DNA of 64,000 bases from Chitiniphilus purpureus (GTDB taxonomy: Bacteria > Pseudomonadota > Gammaproteobacteria > Burkholderiales > Chitinibacteraceae), in contig NZ_CP106753.1 of assembly GCF_025642115.1 (NCBI RefSeq), forward strand, positions 2,255,501 through 2,319,500, written 5' to 3'. Made by a program: the position numbers and the translations under genes. Of the stretch, positions 34,936 through 44,147 are shown piece by piece (positions within the stretch are counted from its first letter, which is position 1; each line of letters begins with the position of its first letter). The notes below the pieces were generated by a model. The model worked only from the letters and a program-made list of their open reading frames with translations, was not told the origin of the DNA and did no database searches.

Positions 34936-36072
34936 ATGTTCGCCCGCCGTATCGATCGCCTGACCTCATCGTTGGTCCGTGATCTGCTGGCATTGACCCA
35001 GCACCCCGACATGATCTCGTTCGCAGGGGGCCTGCCTGCGGACGCCGCCTTGTTCCGCCCCGATCTGCAGCCGCTGTCGGCTGCCGACGTCTGGCAGTAC
35101 GGCCCCAGCGAGGGCGAGCCCGGTTTGCGTGAGCTGGTTGCCCGGCGCGCCGGCGCCTTCGGCCTGGCGTGCACGCCAGAACAGGTGCTGATCCTGAACG
35201 GCTCGCAGCAGGGGATCGATCTGGTCGCCAAGTTGCTGGTGGACGAGGGCGTGCCGGTGCTGGTCGAGGCACCGGCCTATCTTGCGGCGTTGCAGGCATT
35301 CCGGTTGTTTGGCGCGCGTACTCTGCCGGTGCCGGTGGATGCGACCGGCGGCGTCGATTTTGCAGCGCTGCAGGACGGCCTGCAGCGGGCGCGGCTTGCC
35401 TATCTGACGCCCACATTCCAGAACCCCAGTGGCTACTGCTACAGCGAGACGGAACGCGAACGTGTCGCAGCAGGCATCGACGACGCCGCGACGGTGCTGT
35501 TCGAGGATGATCCGTACCGCGATCTCTGCTACGACGGTACCGCGCCGGCACCGATCGCCGGCCGGTTGCGCCGCGCGCATTGGGTCTACCAGGGTTCCTT
35601 TTCCAAGACACTGGCGCCGGGCCTGCGGCTCGGATATCTGATCGCCCATCCGGCGCTGATGGCACCCCTGGTGCGCCTGAAGCAGGCGGCCGACCTGCAC
35701 AGCAACCGCCTTTCGCAGCATCTGGTCAGCCAGGTGCTGCGCGACGGTACGCTGGAACGCCACGTGGCGGGGGTCCTGCCGCTGTATCGCGAGCGGCGCG
35801 ATGCCATGCATGCGGCGTTGACGCGCCATCTGGCAGGCCGGGCACACTGGCGTTGTCCTGTGGGCGGCCTGTTCTTCTGGATCACATTGCCGGCCGGCAC
35901 CGATACGATGGCGCTGATGCACCGGGCGTTGGCGCAGAACGTGGCGGTGATGCCCGGCGATGCCTTCTTCGATGAGGCAGGCGCCACACCTTGCCTAAGG
36001 CTCAACTTCAGCCACGCCGACCCGACGCGGATCGAGCTGGGCGTGGCGCGGCTGGCGGCGCTGCTGCCTTAA
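34936..36072 (+). CDS. PLP-dependent aminotransferase (MocR/2-aminoadipate transaminase-like, class I/II)
   Basis: 378 residues. Fold-type I aminotransferase with ISFAGGLPADAALF (substrate segment), YGPSEGEPGLRELVARRAGAFG, ILNGSQQGIDLVAKLL, YLTPTFQNPSGY, FEDDPYRDLCYD and Schiff-base Lys224 in SFSKTLAPGLRLGYL. The closest named type is 2-aminoadipate/valine-pyruvate-like transaminase; the amino donor is not known. The ATG after TGGAG fits the family N-terminus. Upstream in-frame codons run through operator DNA and are unlikely to be used. It is divergent from marR. Confidence 0.88.
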   Translation: MFARRIDRLTSSLVRDLLALTQHPDMISFAGGLPADAALFRPDLQPLSAADVWQYGPSEGEPGLRELVARRAGAFGLACTPEQVLILNGSQQGIDLVAKLLVDEGVPVLVEAPAYLAALQAFRLFGARTLPVPVDATGGVDFAALQDGLQRARLAYLTPTFQNPSGYCYSETERERVAAGIDDAATVLFEDDPYRDLCYDGTAPAPIAGRLRRAHWVYQGSFSKTLAPGLRLGYLIAHPALMAPLVRLKQAADLHSNRLSQHLVSQVLRDGTLERHVAGVLPLYRERRDAMHAALTRHLAGRAHWRCPVGGLFFWITLPAGTDTMALMHRALAQNVAVMPGDAFFDEAGATPCLRLNFSHADPTRIELGVARLAALLP

Positions 36073-36092
36073 ACCGGACGACAGCGCGGCGC

Positions 36093-37271
36093 TCAGTGCA
36101 GGTGGCGCGCTTGCTCCGACGCCTCTTCCTCGGGCAATTCGGCGTGCAGCAGGTCGCCCTCGGGGTTGGGATAGAACGGCGCGCCGCAGTCGTCGCAATA
36201 GTCGAGCGGGAAATCGTGCTCGTGCACCCGGATGTCGGTCACGCCCAGGTTCTTGAGTACCGCCTCGATCTCGCCCACCACGTCGGTGTGCTCGTCCTCG
36301 CCGTCCAAGAGCGGCCAGACCACGCCGTGCAGCACCTGGTCGTGGCCACGCTGTACGAAGCCCACGCGATATTCTTCCAACTGCCGCCCGACGAAGGGGG
36401 CGATCGCGGCCTGCAGCTGGCCGGCTTCGATATTGAGCGTCACCGCCAGGAAGGTGACCGTGGCCTGCAACGAATAGGCGCGCGATGTGCGGTCAGCCTC
36501 ACGCCATGCAGCGTGGTAGGCGCCCGGCATGCAGGGCTCCATGGCGCACCCGGCCAGCAAGGGTTGCAGCGCGGCACCGCCTTGCCTGGTCCATTGTTTG
36601 AGCGCTTCCTCGCGTTCGCCGTCGTCCTCCTGCCAGCGGAAGATCGCGTCGCCGGCCGGCACCAGCGCGGCGCCGATCAGGTAACGGGTATCGGACAGAA
36701 ACTGCTTGGTTTCGGGCAGCTCACGTTGCGGCACCTGCAGCGTGCCATTGCCGAACGCCGCCTGCGCCAATGCCTGGGTCAGGTCGGCGGTTGCCACGAA
36801 GCCGCGCGGCAGCTGGTCCGGGCTGAACAACACATCGGCAAGCGCGATCTTCACGCCGCGTGCCATCACATGCGCGCCCAGCTGCACCCGCAGCGCCTGC
36901 AGTGCACTGGCGCTGAGCGTTTCGGACGGGATCTGCCAGCGCGACCAGGCCAGCACCGGTGCCGTGAACAACAATACGTCCCAGCTGGTGCCGTCGTGCT
37001 CGATCCGCAGCGATTCGCACGCAGCCTCGACGGCATCGGCCAGCGCGTTGTAGGCGTCCACGTCGTGCTGGCTCAGTTGTTCAAGCGCGGTATTGAGCGT
37101 TTCTTCGTCACGGTCCGCAAGCAGGCGCGCCACTGTCGCCGAGAGACGGGCAATCCAGAATGTGTCCTCGACCCGGCTGGACGAGTCGGCCATGCCCCTG
37201 GCCAGCCGCACCAGATCGACCTCGTCGGCCGTGCTCCGTCCCCGGCGGGAAGGGCGATTGCGCTTGATCAT
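36093..37271 (-). CDS. DUF2863 family protein
   Basis: A 392-residue conserved betaproteobacterial protein of unknown function. It begins MIKRNRPSRRGRSTADEVDLVRLARGMADSSSRVED and ends with a CDDCGAPFYPN segment, a lone CxxC pair like half of a zinc ribbon. No signal peptide. It converges with the aminotransferase, with 20 bp between stops. The larger open frame upstream is rejected because homology starts at MIKRNRP. Confidence 0.8.
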   Translation of the reverse strand: MIKRNRPSRRGRSTADEVDLVRLARGMADSSSRVEDTFWIARLSATVARLLADRDEETLNTALEQLSQHDVDAYNALADAVEAACESLRIEHDGTSWDVLLFTAPVLAWSRWQIPSETLSASALQALRVQLGAHVMARGVKIALADVLFSPDQLPRGFVATADLTQALAQAAFGNGTLQVPQRELPETKQFLSDTRYLIGAALVPAGDAIFRWQEDDGEREEALKQWTRQGGAALQPLLAGCAMEPCMPGAYHAAWREADRTSRAYSLQATVTFLAVTLNIEAGQLQAAIAPFVGRQLEEYRVGFVQRGHDQVLHGVVWPLLDGEDEHTDVVGEIEAVLKNLGVTDIRVHEHDFPLDYCDDCGAPFYPNPEGDLLHAELPEEEASEQARHLH

Positions 37272-37324
37272 GGCTGCTCCGTCATGGTTGTCGATATCAA
37301 ACCGGGCATTGTACCTGCCCCCGT

Positions 37325-37702
37325 TCAGCCGTGCGTCACGGCCAGGACCTTGAGCTGCATGGCATGCCCGCCCGGTGCAGGCCAGGCGATGGATTGCCCC
37401 ACCGACAGCCCCAGCAGGGCGCTGCCCGCCGGCGCCAGCACCGAAATCCGGCCGGCCGCGATATCGGCCTGATGTGGATAGACCAGCGTGTACGCGTATT
37501 CCTGGCCGGTGGCCTCGTCCAGAAAACGGGCGCGGCTGCCCATGGCGACCACGTCGGCGGGCAGTGCGTCGTCGTCGACGATCTCGGCGCGCGAGAGCTC
37601 GGCTTCTAGCGCCGCCAACCCGGCGGTGCCGGCGCTCTGGCGCTCGATCAGGGCTTCCAGGCGTTCCAGGTCGGATTGAGACAATATGATCTTGGTATCC
37701 AT
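37325..37702 (-). CDS. rnk: Nucleoside diphosphate kinase regulator Rnk (GreA/GreB C-terminal domain)
   Basis: A 125-residue protein. N-terminal short helix (ILSQSDLERLEALIER) and C-terminal GreA/GreB FKBP-like domain (AEIVDDDALPADVVAMGSRARFLDEATGQEYAYTLVYPHQADIAAGRISVLAPAGSALLGLSVGQSIAW). The long Gre coiled coil is missing, which fits Rnk. It binds RNA polymerase and affects NTP pools in E. coli/Pseudomonas. The ATG follows GGAGTCACATCG. It sits 53 bp upstream of DUF2863 on the same strand. Confidence 0.88.
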   Translation of the reverse strand: MDTKIILSQSDLERLEALIERQSAGTAGLAALEAELSRAEIVDDDALPADVVAMGSRARFLDEATGQEYAYTLVYPHQADIAAGRISVLAPAGSALLGLSVGQSIAWPAPGGHAMQLKVLAVTHG

Positions 37703-37719
37703 TCGATGTGACTCCATGC

Positions 37720-37751
37720 AAAAAGAAGGGCCGGCGATGTAGGCCGGCCCT
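37720..37751 (-). terminator. Rho-independent terminator after the GNAT gene
   Basis: On the minus strand AGGGCCGGC / GCCGGCCCT, a 9-bp stem with a 7-nt loop, followed by TCTTTTT. It lies 24 bp past the GNAT stop and just before rnk. Confidence 0.8.
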
Positions 37752-37774
37752 GTCGTGGTTGAGACGATGGTCGG

Positions 37775-38269
37775 CTAGACGGGAACCAAGGGGCGGCCCA
37801 TGATGCGGGCCGCCTTGCCATAGGCGGCCGGCTGCGCTCCGATGGTGCGCAGCGGCGCGAAACCCAGGCCCTGCCAGAAGCGCTCGGCGCCCAGCACCGC
37901 GACAAGGCGTGCTTCACGCAGGCCCTGCGCCGCTCCCCATGCCAGCGCATGTTCCACCAGACGTGCCGCGATGCCGCGGCCGCGCGCCTGCGGATGGATG
38001 GCAAGGTCGTGCAGGAAATGCCGGTCCGCCCCCTGCGGCAGCGCGGGCAGCCCGGTGTCCAGTGCCGGCGGCGTCCGGTCGTGCCATGGATGGGTGAACA
38101 GGTATCCCAACGCGACGTCGCCCTCGTGCGCGAGCCAGTTGGACTGCGGTGACAGCGCAAGCTTGCGCGCGAACGTCGCCCGGCTTTCCTGCCAGGCAGC
38201 CGGGTAGCACTCGCGCTGGATCGCCAGCACGGCATCAAGATCGGATTCGGTCAGCACGCGTAGTTGCAT
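37775..38269 (-). CDS. GNAT-family N-acetyltransferase
   Basis: A 164-residue acetyl-CoA transferase. Acetyl-CoA loop HPQARGRGIAARLVEHALAWG, preceded by HFLHDLAIHP and followed by ARLVAVLGAERFWQGLGFAPL, the typical motif B region. The substrate is unknown. The ATG giving MQLRVLTESDLDAVLAIQRECY is chosen by family N-terminus. Confidence 0.85.
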   Translation of the reverse strand: MQLRVLTESDLDAVLAIQRECYPAAWQESRATFARKLALSPQSNWLAHEGDVALGYLFTHPWHDRTPPALDTGLPALPQGADRHFLHDLAIHPQARGRGIAARLVEHALAWGAAQGLREARLVAVLGAERFWQGLGFAPLRTIGAQPAAYGKAARIMGRPLVPV

Positions 38270-38384
38270 GGCAGAACATGGGTTGCACCGATGGACAGGG
38301 TAGCCCGGATGCGCCGGGCACGGCAATCCTGGCTGGCGCCCTGTGCCGGCGGTAGCATGGCGTTTTTGCGGATGGTCGCCTGCA

Positions 38385-38720
38385 ATGTCATCGTCACCTT
38401 GCCTGAGCTGCGGCGCCTGTTGCGCCGCGTTTCGTGTCACCTTCGATGCATCCGAGCTGCAAAGCGAAGGTGGTTGCGTTCCCGATGGCCTCGCTGACCG
38501 CGAAGCCGCGCACTTGGCTCGACTCAAGGGCACCGATCATGCCCGTCCCCGCTGCCTTGCCCTGACCGGTCAGATCGGTGTGCAAGTGCGGTGCGGCATC
38601 TATCAGGAGCGGCCCAATCCCTGCCGCGAGTTTGCACCATTGGCAGAGCTGGGCGACTTCTCGCCCGCATGCAACCGGGCGCGGGCGCGGCATGGGCTGC
38701 CGCCGTTGCCGGTGGACTGA
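38385..38720 (+). CDS. YkgJ-family cysteine-cluster protein
   Basis: 111 residues with the cluster CLSCGACC at the N-terminus and later Cys residues in RCLAL, RCGIYQERPNPCREF. This is the YkgJ/UPF0153 pattern, presumed to bind a metal or Fe-S centre. Function is unknown. It converges with the RhlE gene and shares a hairpin with it. Confidence 0.82.
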   Translation: MSSSPCLSCGACCAAFRVTFDASELQSEGGCVPDGLADREAAHLARLKGTDHARPRCLALTGQIGVQVRCGIYQERPNPCREFAPLAELGDFSPACNRARARHGLPPLPVD

Positions 38721-38731
38721 GGCACGAAAGC

Positions 38732-38759
38732 ACAAACGGCGCGTTGCCGCGCCGTTTGT
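38732..38759. terminator. Bidirectional hairpin between ykgJ-like gene and rhlE
   Basis: Perfect 12-bp stem ACAAACGGCGCG / CGCGCCGTTTGT with a 4-nt loop (TTGC), between two convergent stop codons. T-runs are short on both sides, but position and stem suggest termination for both genes. Confidence 0.65.
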
Positions 38760-38789
38760 CATGCCGTCCGGTATGACCGGATGGGACGG

Positions 38790-40367
38790 CTACTGCTGGT
38801 AGCGGCTGCCCGGGGCACGTTGGCCGGCGCTGCGCGGCTCGCGCCGTTGTCCGTCCTTGCCGTCGCGGGCATAGCTGGGACGCTCGCTGTTACCGCTGTA
38901 GCGTTCCTCGCGTGCCGGACGGGCGAACTCGCGTTCGCCATCGCGACGCTGGCCTTCATACGGCTTGCGGGCGTAGCCGTCCTGCGAGCGCGCGGCATAG
39001 CCGTCGCGATGCTCGCCCCGAGGCGCCGTTGCGTGTTCGCGCGGCGCATCGCCATAGATGCGGCCGGTCGGTTCGCTGCGCGGTGCACGGCTCTGGCCCT
39101 CGCCTTGCCAACGGCCACCCTGGCCATGGCGCGGCTTGTTGCCACCGTAGCCACCCGGCCGCTTGCCGCCCCGATCGCCAGCAGCGCGGCCCTGGCCGGG
39201 CCGGAAGCGTGCTTCCAGCCCTTCCAGCTCCATCTGCTCGAACTGCACTTCATAGCGCCGGCTGATCTTGGTGTAGGCACCGAAATCGTTCTTGGTGACC
39301 AGCGAGACGGCGTTGCCTTTACGGCCGGCGCGACCGGTACGGCCGATCCGGTGGATATAGTCCTCGGCGAACTTGGGCAGGTCGAAATTGATCACCTGGC
39401 CGATGCCGGCGACGTCGATGCCGCGTGCGGCGACGTCGGTCGCCACCAGCACGTCGATCTCGCTGCGGCGCAGCCGGTCCAGCACCTTGCGGCGTACCCG
39501 CTGCTGCAGATCGCCATGCATCGCATCGGCGCGGATGCCGGCCAGACGCAGCCAGTCGGCGATGCTGTCGGCGTCGGCCTTGGTGGCGACGAACACGATG
39601 GATTGCGTTTCCGGGCTGGCCTGCAGCAGCGCCGCAGTCAGCTTCTGCTTGTGCTCGTAGCCGTCGGCCCAGTGCACGGATTGCTGCACATTGGCGGTCG
39701 GCAGTCCTTGCGGCGCCAGTTCCACCTTGAGCGGATTGTTGAGCATCGGCGCGGCGAAGCGCTGCACCGCGTCCGACAGCGTGGCGGAGAACAGTGCCGT
39801 CTGCCGCTGCTGCGGCAATTGCGCCACGATGGCTTCCACTTCGTCGATGAAGCCCATGTCCAGCATGCGGTCGGCTTCGTCCAGCACCAGCAGTTCCAGG
39901 CGCCTGAAGTCGATGCGTCCGCTGCGCATCAGGTCGGTGAGGCGGCCGGGGGTGGCGACCAGCACTTCCAGCGGCAACGCCAGTTCACGGTGCTGGATCG
40001 GGTAGGGCACGCCGCCGGTGACGGTGACCACCTTGCAGCGCTGCAGGCTGCGGGCGAACGAGATGGCGACCTTGGAGACCTGTTCGGCCAGTTCGCGGGT
40101 CGGGGTGAGCACCAGGATGCGCGGGCCCTTGCCGTGATGGGTGGCCGGGCGGGAAAGGCGGTTCAGCGCCGGCAGCAGGAAGGCGGCGGTCTTGCCGGTT
40201 CCGGTCTGGGCCGAGGCCATGAGGTCGTGCCCTTCCTGCAGTACAGGGATGGCCTGCGCCTGGATCGGCGTGGGTTCCGTGATCCCCTGCTTGGTCAGTT
40301 CGCGGACGAGTTCGTTGGAAAGGCCGAGCGCGACAAAGCCGCTCGTGCCCTGTTCGGGATGAGTCAT
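38790..40367 (-). CDS. rhlE: DEAD-box ATP-dependent RNA helicase RhlE
   Basis: A 525-residue helicase. Q motif GITEPTPIQAQAIP, motif I AQTGTGKT, Ia PTRELAEQV, II DEAD, III SAT, then the second RecA lobe with VLVATDVAARGIDV and HRIGRTGRAG. A 130-residue Gly/Arg/Tyr-rich basic tail (GGKRPGGYGGNKPRHGQGG) is typical of RhlE-type RNA-binding extensions. It would remodel structured mRNA and rRNA, often at low temperature. The gene has a long structured leader. Confidence 0.93.
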   Translation of the reverse strand: MTHPEQGTSGFVALGLSNELVRELTKQGITEPTPIQAQAIPVLQEGHDLMASAQTGTGKTAAFLLPALNRLSRPATHHGKGPRILVLTPTRELAEQVSKVAISFARSLQRCKVVTVTGGVPYPIQHRELALPLEVLVATPGRLTDLMRSGRIDFRRLELLVLDEADRMLDMGFIDEVEAIVAQLPQQRQTALFSATLSDAVQRFAAPMLNNPLKVELAPQGLPTANVQQSVHWADGYEHKQKLTAALLQASPETQSIVFVATKADADSIADWLRLAGIRADAMHGDLQQRVRRKVLDRLRRSEIDVLVATDVAARGIDVAGIGQVINFDLPKFAEDYIHRIGRTGRAGRKGNAVSLVTKNDFGAYTKISRRYEVQFEQMELEGLEARFRPGQGRAAGDRGGKRPGGYGGNKPRHGQGGRWQGEGQSRAPRSEPTGRIYGDAPREHATAPRGEHRDGYAARSQDGYARKPYEGQRRDGEREFARPAREERYSGNSERPSYARDGKDGQRREPRSAGQRAPGSRYQQ

Positions 40368-40373
40368 GCAGTA

Positions 40374-40417
40374 TTTCCTAGGTTAGGCGCATTACAGCGC
40401 AGGACATCGACCTAACC
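40374..40417 (-). promoter_or_regulatory. Structured 5' leader before rhlE start
   Basis: On the rhlE strand GGTTAGG ... CCTAACC form a 7-bp outer stem enclosing a second GCGC / GCGC stem. The fold ends at the ribosome site AGGAAA, seven bases before the ATG. It could control translation by temperature or by the helicase itself. Pairing was found by eye. Confidence 0.45.
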
Positions 40418-40519
40418 GGAACAACCGCAAACTCCCTGTATGGACAGGCTTGAAAAGCGGAACAAGGCTAGAGGCGATGAGTCGTTTGCCGGTCAAGGAG
40501 TTGATCGGCGAAGGGGCGG

Positions 40520-40548
40520 ATTATCCATACATCGGCCCGGGGGTGCAA
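40520..40548 (-). promoter_or_regulatory. Sigma-70 promoter candidate for rhlE
   Basis: TTGCAC, 17 bp, GATAAT on the minus strand. Both hexamers are close to consensus and the spacer is ideal. Transcription would begin near 40512, giving a leader of about 145 nt. Confidence 0.55.
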
Positions 40549-40601
40549 CAAGTTTCTGATTTTTCGCAATAATCACTATCGCGGTGCATCTGATGAGCGG
40601 T

Positions 40602-41288
40602 TCACGCCTCATCCGGATGCAGCCGGCCATCCTGCAGGTGCACGGTGCGCTGGCAGCGCGCGGCCAGCTCGGGATCATGCGTGACCAGCACAAAGGCTGT
40701 CCTGAGCGCGGTGTTGAGCTCCATCATCAGCGCGAACACCGAATCGGCGGTGGCGCGGTCAAGGTTGCCGGTCGGCTCGTCGGCCAGCACGCAGGCCGGA
40801 CGGCTCACCAGCGCGCGTGCAATGGCGGCGCGCTGCCGCTCGCCCCCGGACAATTCGCCGGGTTTGTGGGCCAGCCGGTGTGCCAACCCGACATGGGCAA
40901 GCATCTCGCGTGCACGCTCAAGGGCGGCGTCGCGTTGTTCGCGCCGGATCAACAGCGGCATGGCGACGTTTTCCAGTGCGGTGAACTCGGGCAGCAGGTG
41001 ATGGAACTGGTAGACGAAGCCGAGGTGACGGTTGCGCAGCGCACCGCGGCGCGCTTCGTTCAGGGCGAACGGGTTTTCGCCGAGCAGGCTGACCGACCCG
41101 CTGGTTGGCGTATCCAGCGCGCCCAGGCAATGCAGCAATGTGGATTTGCCCGAGCCCGACGCCCCGACGATGGCCACGGTCTCGCCGGCCAGCAGCGTGA
41201 AGTCGATGTCCGTAAGCACCGGCGTTTCCAGCCTGCCGCTGCGATAGACCTTGCCCAGGCTGCGGGCGGTGATGACGGTCTCACTCAT
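40602..41288 (-). CDS. lolD: Lipoprotein-releasing ABC transporter ATPase LolD
   Basis: A 228-residue ATPase. Walker [11 protein letters not shown]-loop [16 protein letters not shown], signature LSGGERQR, Walker [13 protein letters not shown], switch VLVTHD. The [17 protein letters not shown] segment is characteristic of LolD. It energises release of outer-membrane lipoproteins from the inner membrane to LolA. It overlaps the permease gene (ATGAGTGA), so the two are translated together. Confidence 0.94.
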   Translation of the reverse strand: MSETVITARSLGKVYRSGRLETPVLTDIDFTLLAGETVAIVGASGSGKSTLLHCLGALDTPTSGSVSLLGENPFALNEARRGALRNRHLGFVYQFHHLLPEFTALENVAMPLLIRREQRDAALERAREMLAHVGLAHRLAHKPGELSGGERQRAAIARALVSRPACVLADEPTGNLDRATADSVFALMMELNTALRTAFVLVTHDPELAARCQRTVHLQDGRLHPDEA

Positions 41289-42516
41289 AGCGCAGCGCCT
41301 CCACGGGGTTGACCTTGGCGGCGCGCCAGCTTGGGTAGAGCGTGGCCAGCAGCGCCAGCACCAGCGAGATGCCGGCGATGCTGGTCACGTCGGTCCATTC
41401 GACACGCGAGGGCAGCTCGGTGATCAGATATACCTCCGGCGACAGGATGTGGGTGCCGAGCAATTGCTCGATGCCGGGCACGATCACGTCCAGATTGAGC
41501 GCGACCAGCACGCCGCCGAGCGCGCCGGCAAGCGTGCCCACGCAGCCGGAGATCGCGCCCTGGATGACGAAGATCTTCATGATCGAGCCTGGCGCGGCGC
41601 CCAGCGTACGCAGGATCGCGATATCGGCCTGCTTGTCGGTCACCACCATCACCAATGTGGAGACGAGATTGAAGGCCGCTACGGCGACGATCAGCGTCAG
41701 GATGATGAACATCATGCGTTTTTCGATTTCCACCGCGCGAAAGTAGGTCGGGTTCTCCTGCGTCCAGTCGGTCGCCATCACCTGCGGCCATTGCTGGGTG
41801 AGCGAGCGTGCCACGGTGCGGGCGTTGAAAAGATCGTCCAGCTTCAGGCGCAGGCCGGTGACCGCGTCGCCGGTACGGAACAGCTTCTGGGCATCGGACA
41901 ATGCGATCAGGCCAAGACCGGCGTCGTACGGGTAGTAGTCGGCACGGAACAGCCCGGCGACGGTGAACTGGCGAAAGCGCGGGATCAGCCCGGCCGGGGT
42001 CACCTGTCCCTGCGGCGTGATCAGCGTGACCTTGTCGCCCGGCTGCACGCCCAGTTCCGCCGCGAGTTGCCAGCCCAGGATGATGTTGAACTGCCCGGGT
42101 TGCAGCTGGGCGAGGTGGCCGCCGATGATCTTCTGGGTGACCGCGGAAACACCCGGCTCCAGTTGTGGGTCGATGCCACGCACCAGCGCACCGCGTACCT
42201 GCCCGGCGTAGTTGAGCAGGCCCTGGCCGGTCACGAACGGCGCAGCGGCCTGGACATGCGGGGTGTCGAGCACCGGCTCGCGCAGCCGCTGCCAGTGTGG
42301 CAGCGTGCCGTCTGGGCCGGTCAGCTGCACATGCGCGGCCATGCCCAGGATGCGGTTGCGGACTTCTTCCTGAAAGCCGTTCATCACGGACAGCACGATG
42401 ATCAATGCCGCCACGCCAAGCGCGATGCCGAGGATGGAAACCAGGGAGATGAAGGAGATAAAGCCGTTGCGGCGCTTGGCCCGCGTATAGCGCAGGCCGA
42501 TCAGCAGTTCGTACAT
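41281..42516 (-). CDS. lolC: Lipoprotein-releasing ABC transporter permease (LolC/LolE family)
   Basis: 411 residues. TM1 ([30 protein letters not shown]), a large periplasmic domain, then three C-terminal membrane spans ([60 protein letters not shown]). ITTPQGQ-like and [12 protein letters not shown] segments fit LolC/E. Only one permease gene is present, so it may act as a homodimer (LolF style), or a second permease lies elsewhere. Start [19 protein letters not shown] chosen by homology. Confidence 0.92.
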   Translation of the reverse strand: MYELLIGLRYTRAKRRNGFISFISLVSILGIALGVAALIIVLSVMNGFQEEVRNRILGMAAHVQLTGPDGTLPHWQRLREPVLDTPHVQAAAPFVTGQGLLNYAGQVRGALVRGIDPQLEPGVSAVTQKIIGGHLAQLQPGQFNIILGWQLAAELGVQPGDKVTLITPQGQVTPAGLIPRFRQFTVAGLFRADYYPYDAGLGLIALSDAQKLFRTGDAVTGLRLKLDDLFNARTVARSLTQQWPQVMATDWTQENPTYFRAVEIEKRMMFIILTLIVAVAAFNLVSTLVMVVTDKQADIAILRTLGAAPGSIMKIFVIQGAISGCVGTLAGALGGVLVALNLDVIVPGIEQLLGTHILSPEVYLITELPSRVEWTDVTSIAGISLVLALLATLYPSWRAAKVNPVEALRYE

Positions 42517-42657
42517 GGATTCCCGACGAAGCACGGAAGGCGCCGCGAGTGTATCACGCCCCTTGCCTGGCGCACGCCCGGGCCCGGTTCCCGGCGGCGC
42601 ATGGCACTGGCCGGCGTTGCGGCCGGACCATGCAGTGTCCGGCCGGCACCGTTGCGG

Positions 42658-43110
42658 CTAGTTGCAGCGCAGCCAGGTGCTTTCGCCCTCATCGATCCGG
42701 GCCACCTGCCGCTCGGGCCCGCAGAAATACTGCACCTCGGCTTGCTTGCGGTCGCCCGGCGAGGGGTCGCCGCACAGCCGGTTGCTGGCATCGAGCAGGT
42801 ATTCGCGCCGTCCGTTTGCCCGGGAGGACAGCCAACGGGTGAAGTCGCACTTGCGCTTGCCCGACACATAGCGCGCCGATTCGATGCGCAGGGCAGGGCG
42901 GCGCCCACGGTAGCCGTCGTCGTCCCAGCGGTCTTCCCACCGATCGTCCCAGCGGTCCGGGCCGCGCTCCTGCGCGGCGCGCCAGCCGTCACGGAAGCCT
43001 TGCTGATATTCCGGGCTGCGGCCGCGGGCTCGTTCCTCGGGAAAGGAATCCGCGACGACCTGGGCCGAAAGTAGCGCGGCAAGGGGCAGTAAAAGCAGGT
43101 GTTTGAACAT
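42658..43110 (-). CDS. Small secreted protein with DRW-rich repeat
   Basis: 150 residues, family not recognised. Sec signal peptide (MFKHLLLLPLAALLSAQVVA). The mature part begins with a charged helix (YQQGFRDGWRAAQERG), followed by a short acidic-aromatic repeat DRWDDRWEDRWDDD. The C-terminal part has three Cys residues (RKCDF, RLCGD, YFCGP) and ends STWLRCN, with a fourth Cys. Two disulfides in the periplasm are plausible. It is upstream of lolC on the same strand, with 141 bp between. Confidence 0.65.
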   Translation of the reverse strand: MFKHLLLLPLAALLSAQVVADSFPEERARGRSPEYQQGFRDGWRAAQERGPDRWDDRWEDRWDDDGYRGRRPALRIESARYVSGKRKCDFTRWLSSRANGRREYLLDASNRLCGDPSPGDRKQAEVQYFCGPERQVARIDEGESTWLRCN

Positions 43111-43255
43111 CGCTTGGACTCCATGGCGGTTTCGGTGCGGCGTGATTATAAGCGGCATTCGCCACCACCTCAGGTGCGCCGCATGGAACACAGGTGGCAT
43201 TCCCGGCAACGCAGTGGCCCCGGCAATGGTTGCCAGCGATGCTGTGACGTGGCTC

Positions 43256-44134
43256 TCAACTGTCGTTGGTGGCCTCGCGCAGGAATGCGACGAAGCGCGC
43301 CACGGCGGGGTTGTCGCTGTCCTTCGACCAGGCCAGCGCCACGGGCCAGTGGCTGTGCGGCCCGTCGAGCAGACGGACCTGTGTGCCGCCGTGCAGCGTG
43401 GCGATTCCCCGGAACGGCAGCAAGGCGACGCCCAGACCGGCGGCCACTGCCGCATGCACGGTCAAAAGGTCGGCCGCGTATTGCGTGATCCTGGGTGAGA
43501 ACCCCTGCGCTGCGCTCCATTGCCGGATCTGCGCATCCAGCCCGGGCCCCCGTGCCGGGCTCAGGGCGACGAAGCCAAGCCGGTTGAGTGTGCCGAAGTC
43601 GTCCGGCCGCACCGGGTCGGCCAAGTTGGCGGGCAAGACCAGTGCCAGTTGTTCCTCGAACAGCGCTTGTGCGGCCAGGGCCGGATGCTCGGGCAGGCGC
43701 ATGAAGCCGATGTCCAGTTGCTGTGCCAGCAACCGCTGCTGCTGCTCGGCCGACGAGAAGTCGTCCAGTGTCACCGCGATACCTGGGTGTCGTTCACGAA
43801 AGCGCGCGACCAGCGTCGGTGCCCGGGTCAACGTCGACAAGCCGAAACCGATCCGCAACCGCCCGGACAGGCCCTGGCTGCCCTGCCGCGCGCGTTCCAG
43901 CAGCGCGGCGCTGTCGGCAAGCAGGCGGCGGGCATCGGGCAGCAGCAGCTCCCCCAGCACGGTCAACGCCGCGCCGTGCCGCCCGCGTTGGAACAGCGGG
44001 CCGCCAACGAGCTGTTCCAGTGCCTGCAACTGCTTGCTCAATGTCGGTTGGGTGATATGCAGCGCGCTGGCCGCGCGGCCGAAATGACCGAGGTCAGCCA
44101 ATGTGACAAAGGCGCGCCAGAGTCGGGTATCCAT
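43256..44134 (-). CDS. LysR-family transcriptional regulator
   Basis: 292 residues. N-terminal helix-turn-helix RAFVTLADLGHFGRAASALHITQPTLSKQLQALEQLVGGPLF, then a periplasmic-binding-like effector domain (LRIGFGLSTLTRAPTLVARFRERHPGIAVTL). It is divergent from the nitrilase gene, its probable target, with a LysR-type palindrome over its own start codon. The effector is unknown. Confidence 0.93.
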   Translation of the reverse strand: MDTRLWRAFVTLADLGHFGRAASALHITQPTLSKQLQALEQLVGGPLFQRGRHGAALTVLGELLLPDARRLLADSAALLERARQGSQGLSGRLRIGFGLSTLTRAPTLVARFRERHPGIAVTLDDFSSAEQQQRLLAQQLDIGFMRLPEHPALAAQALFEEQLALVLPANLADPVRPDDFGTLNRLGFVALSPARGPGLDAQIRQWSAAQGFSPRITQYAADLLTVHAAVAAGLGVALLPFRGIATLHGGTQVRLLDGPHSHWPVALAWSKDSDNPAVARFVAFLREATNDS

Positions 44135-44147
44135 TCCGATATGGAAT
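44133..44147. promoter_or_regulatory. LysR-type operator candidate ATTCC-N5-GGAAT
   Basis: Perfect inverted repeat ATTCCGATATGGAAT covering the lysR start codon and lying 103 bp before the nitrilase ATG. It contains the T-N11-A pattern of LysR boxes. Confidence 0.5.
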
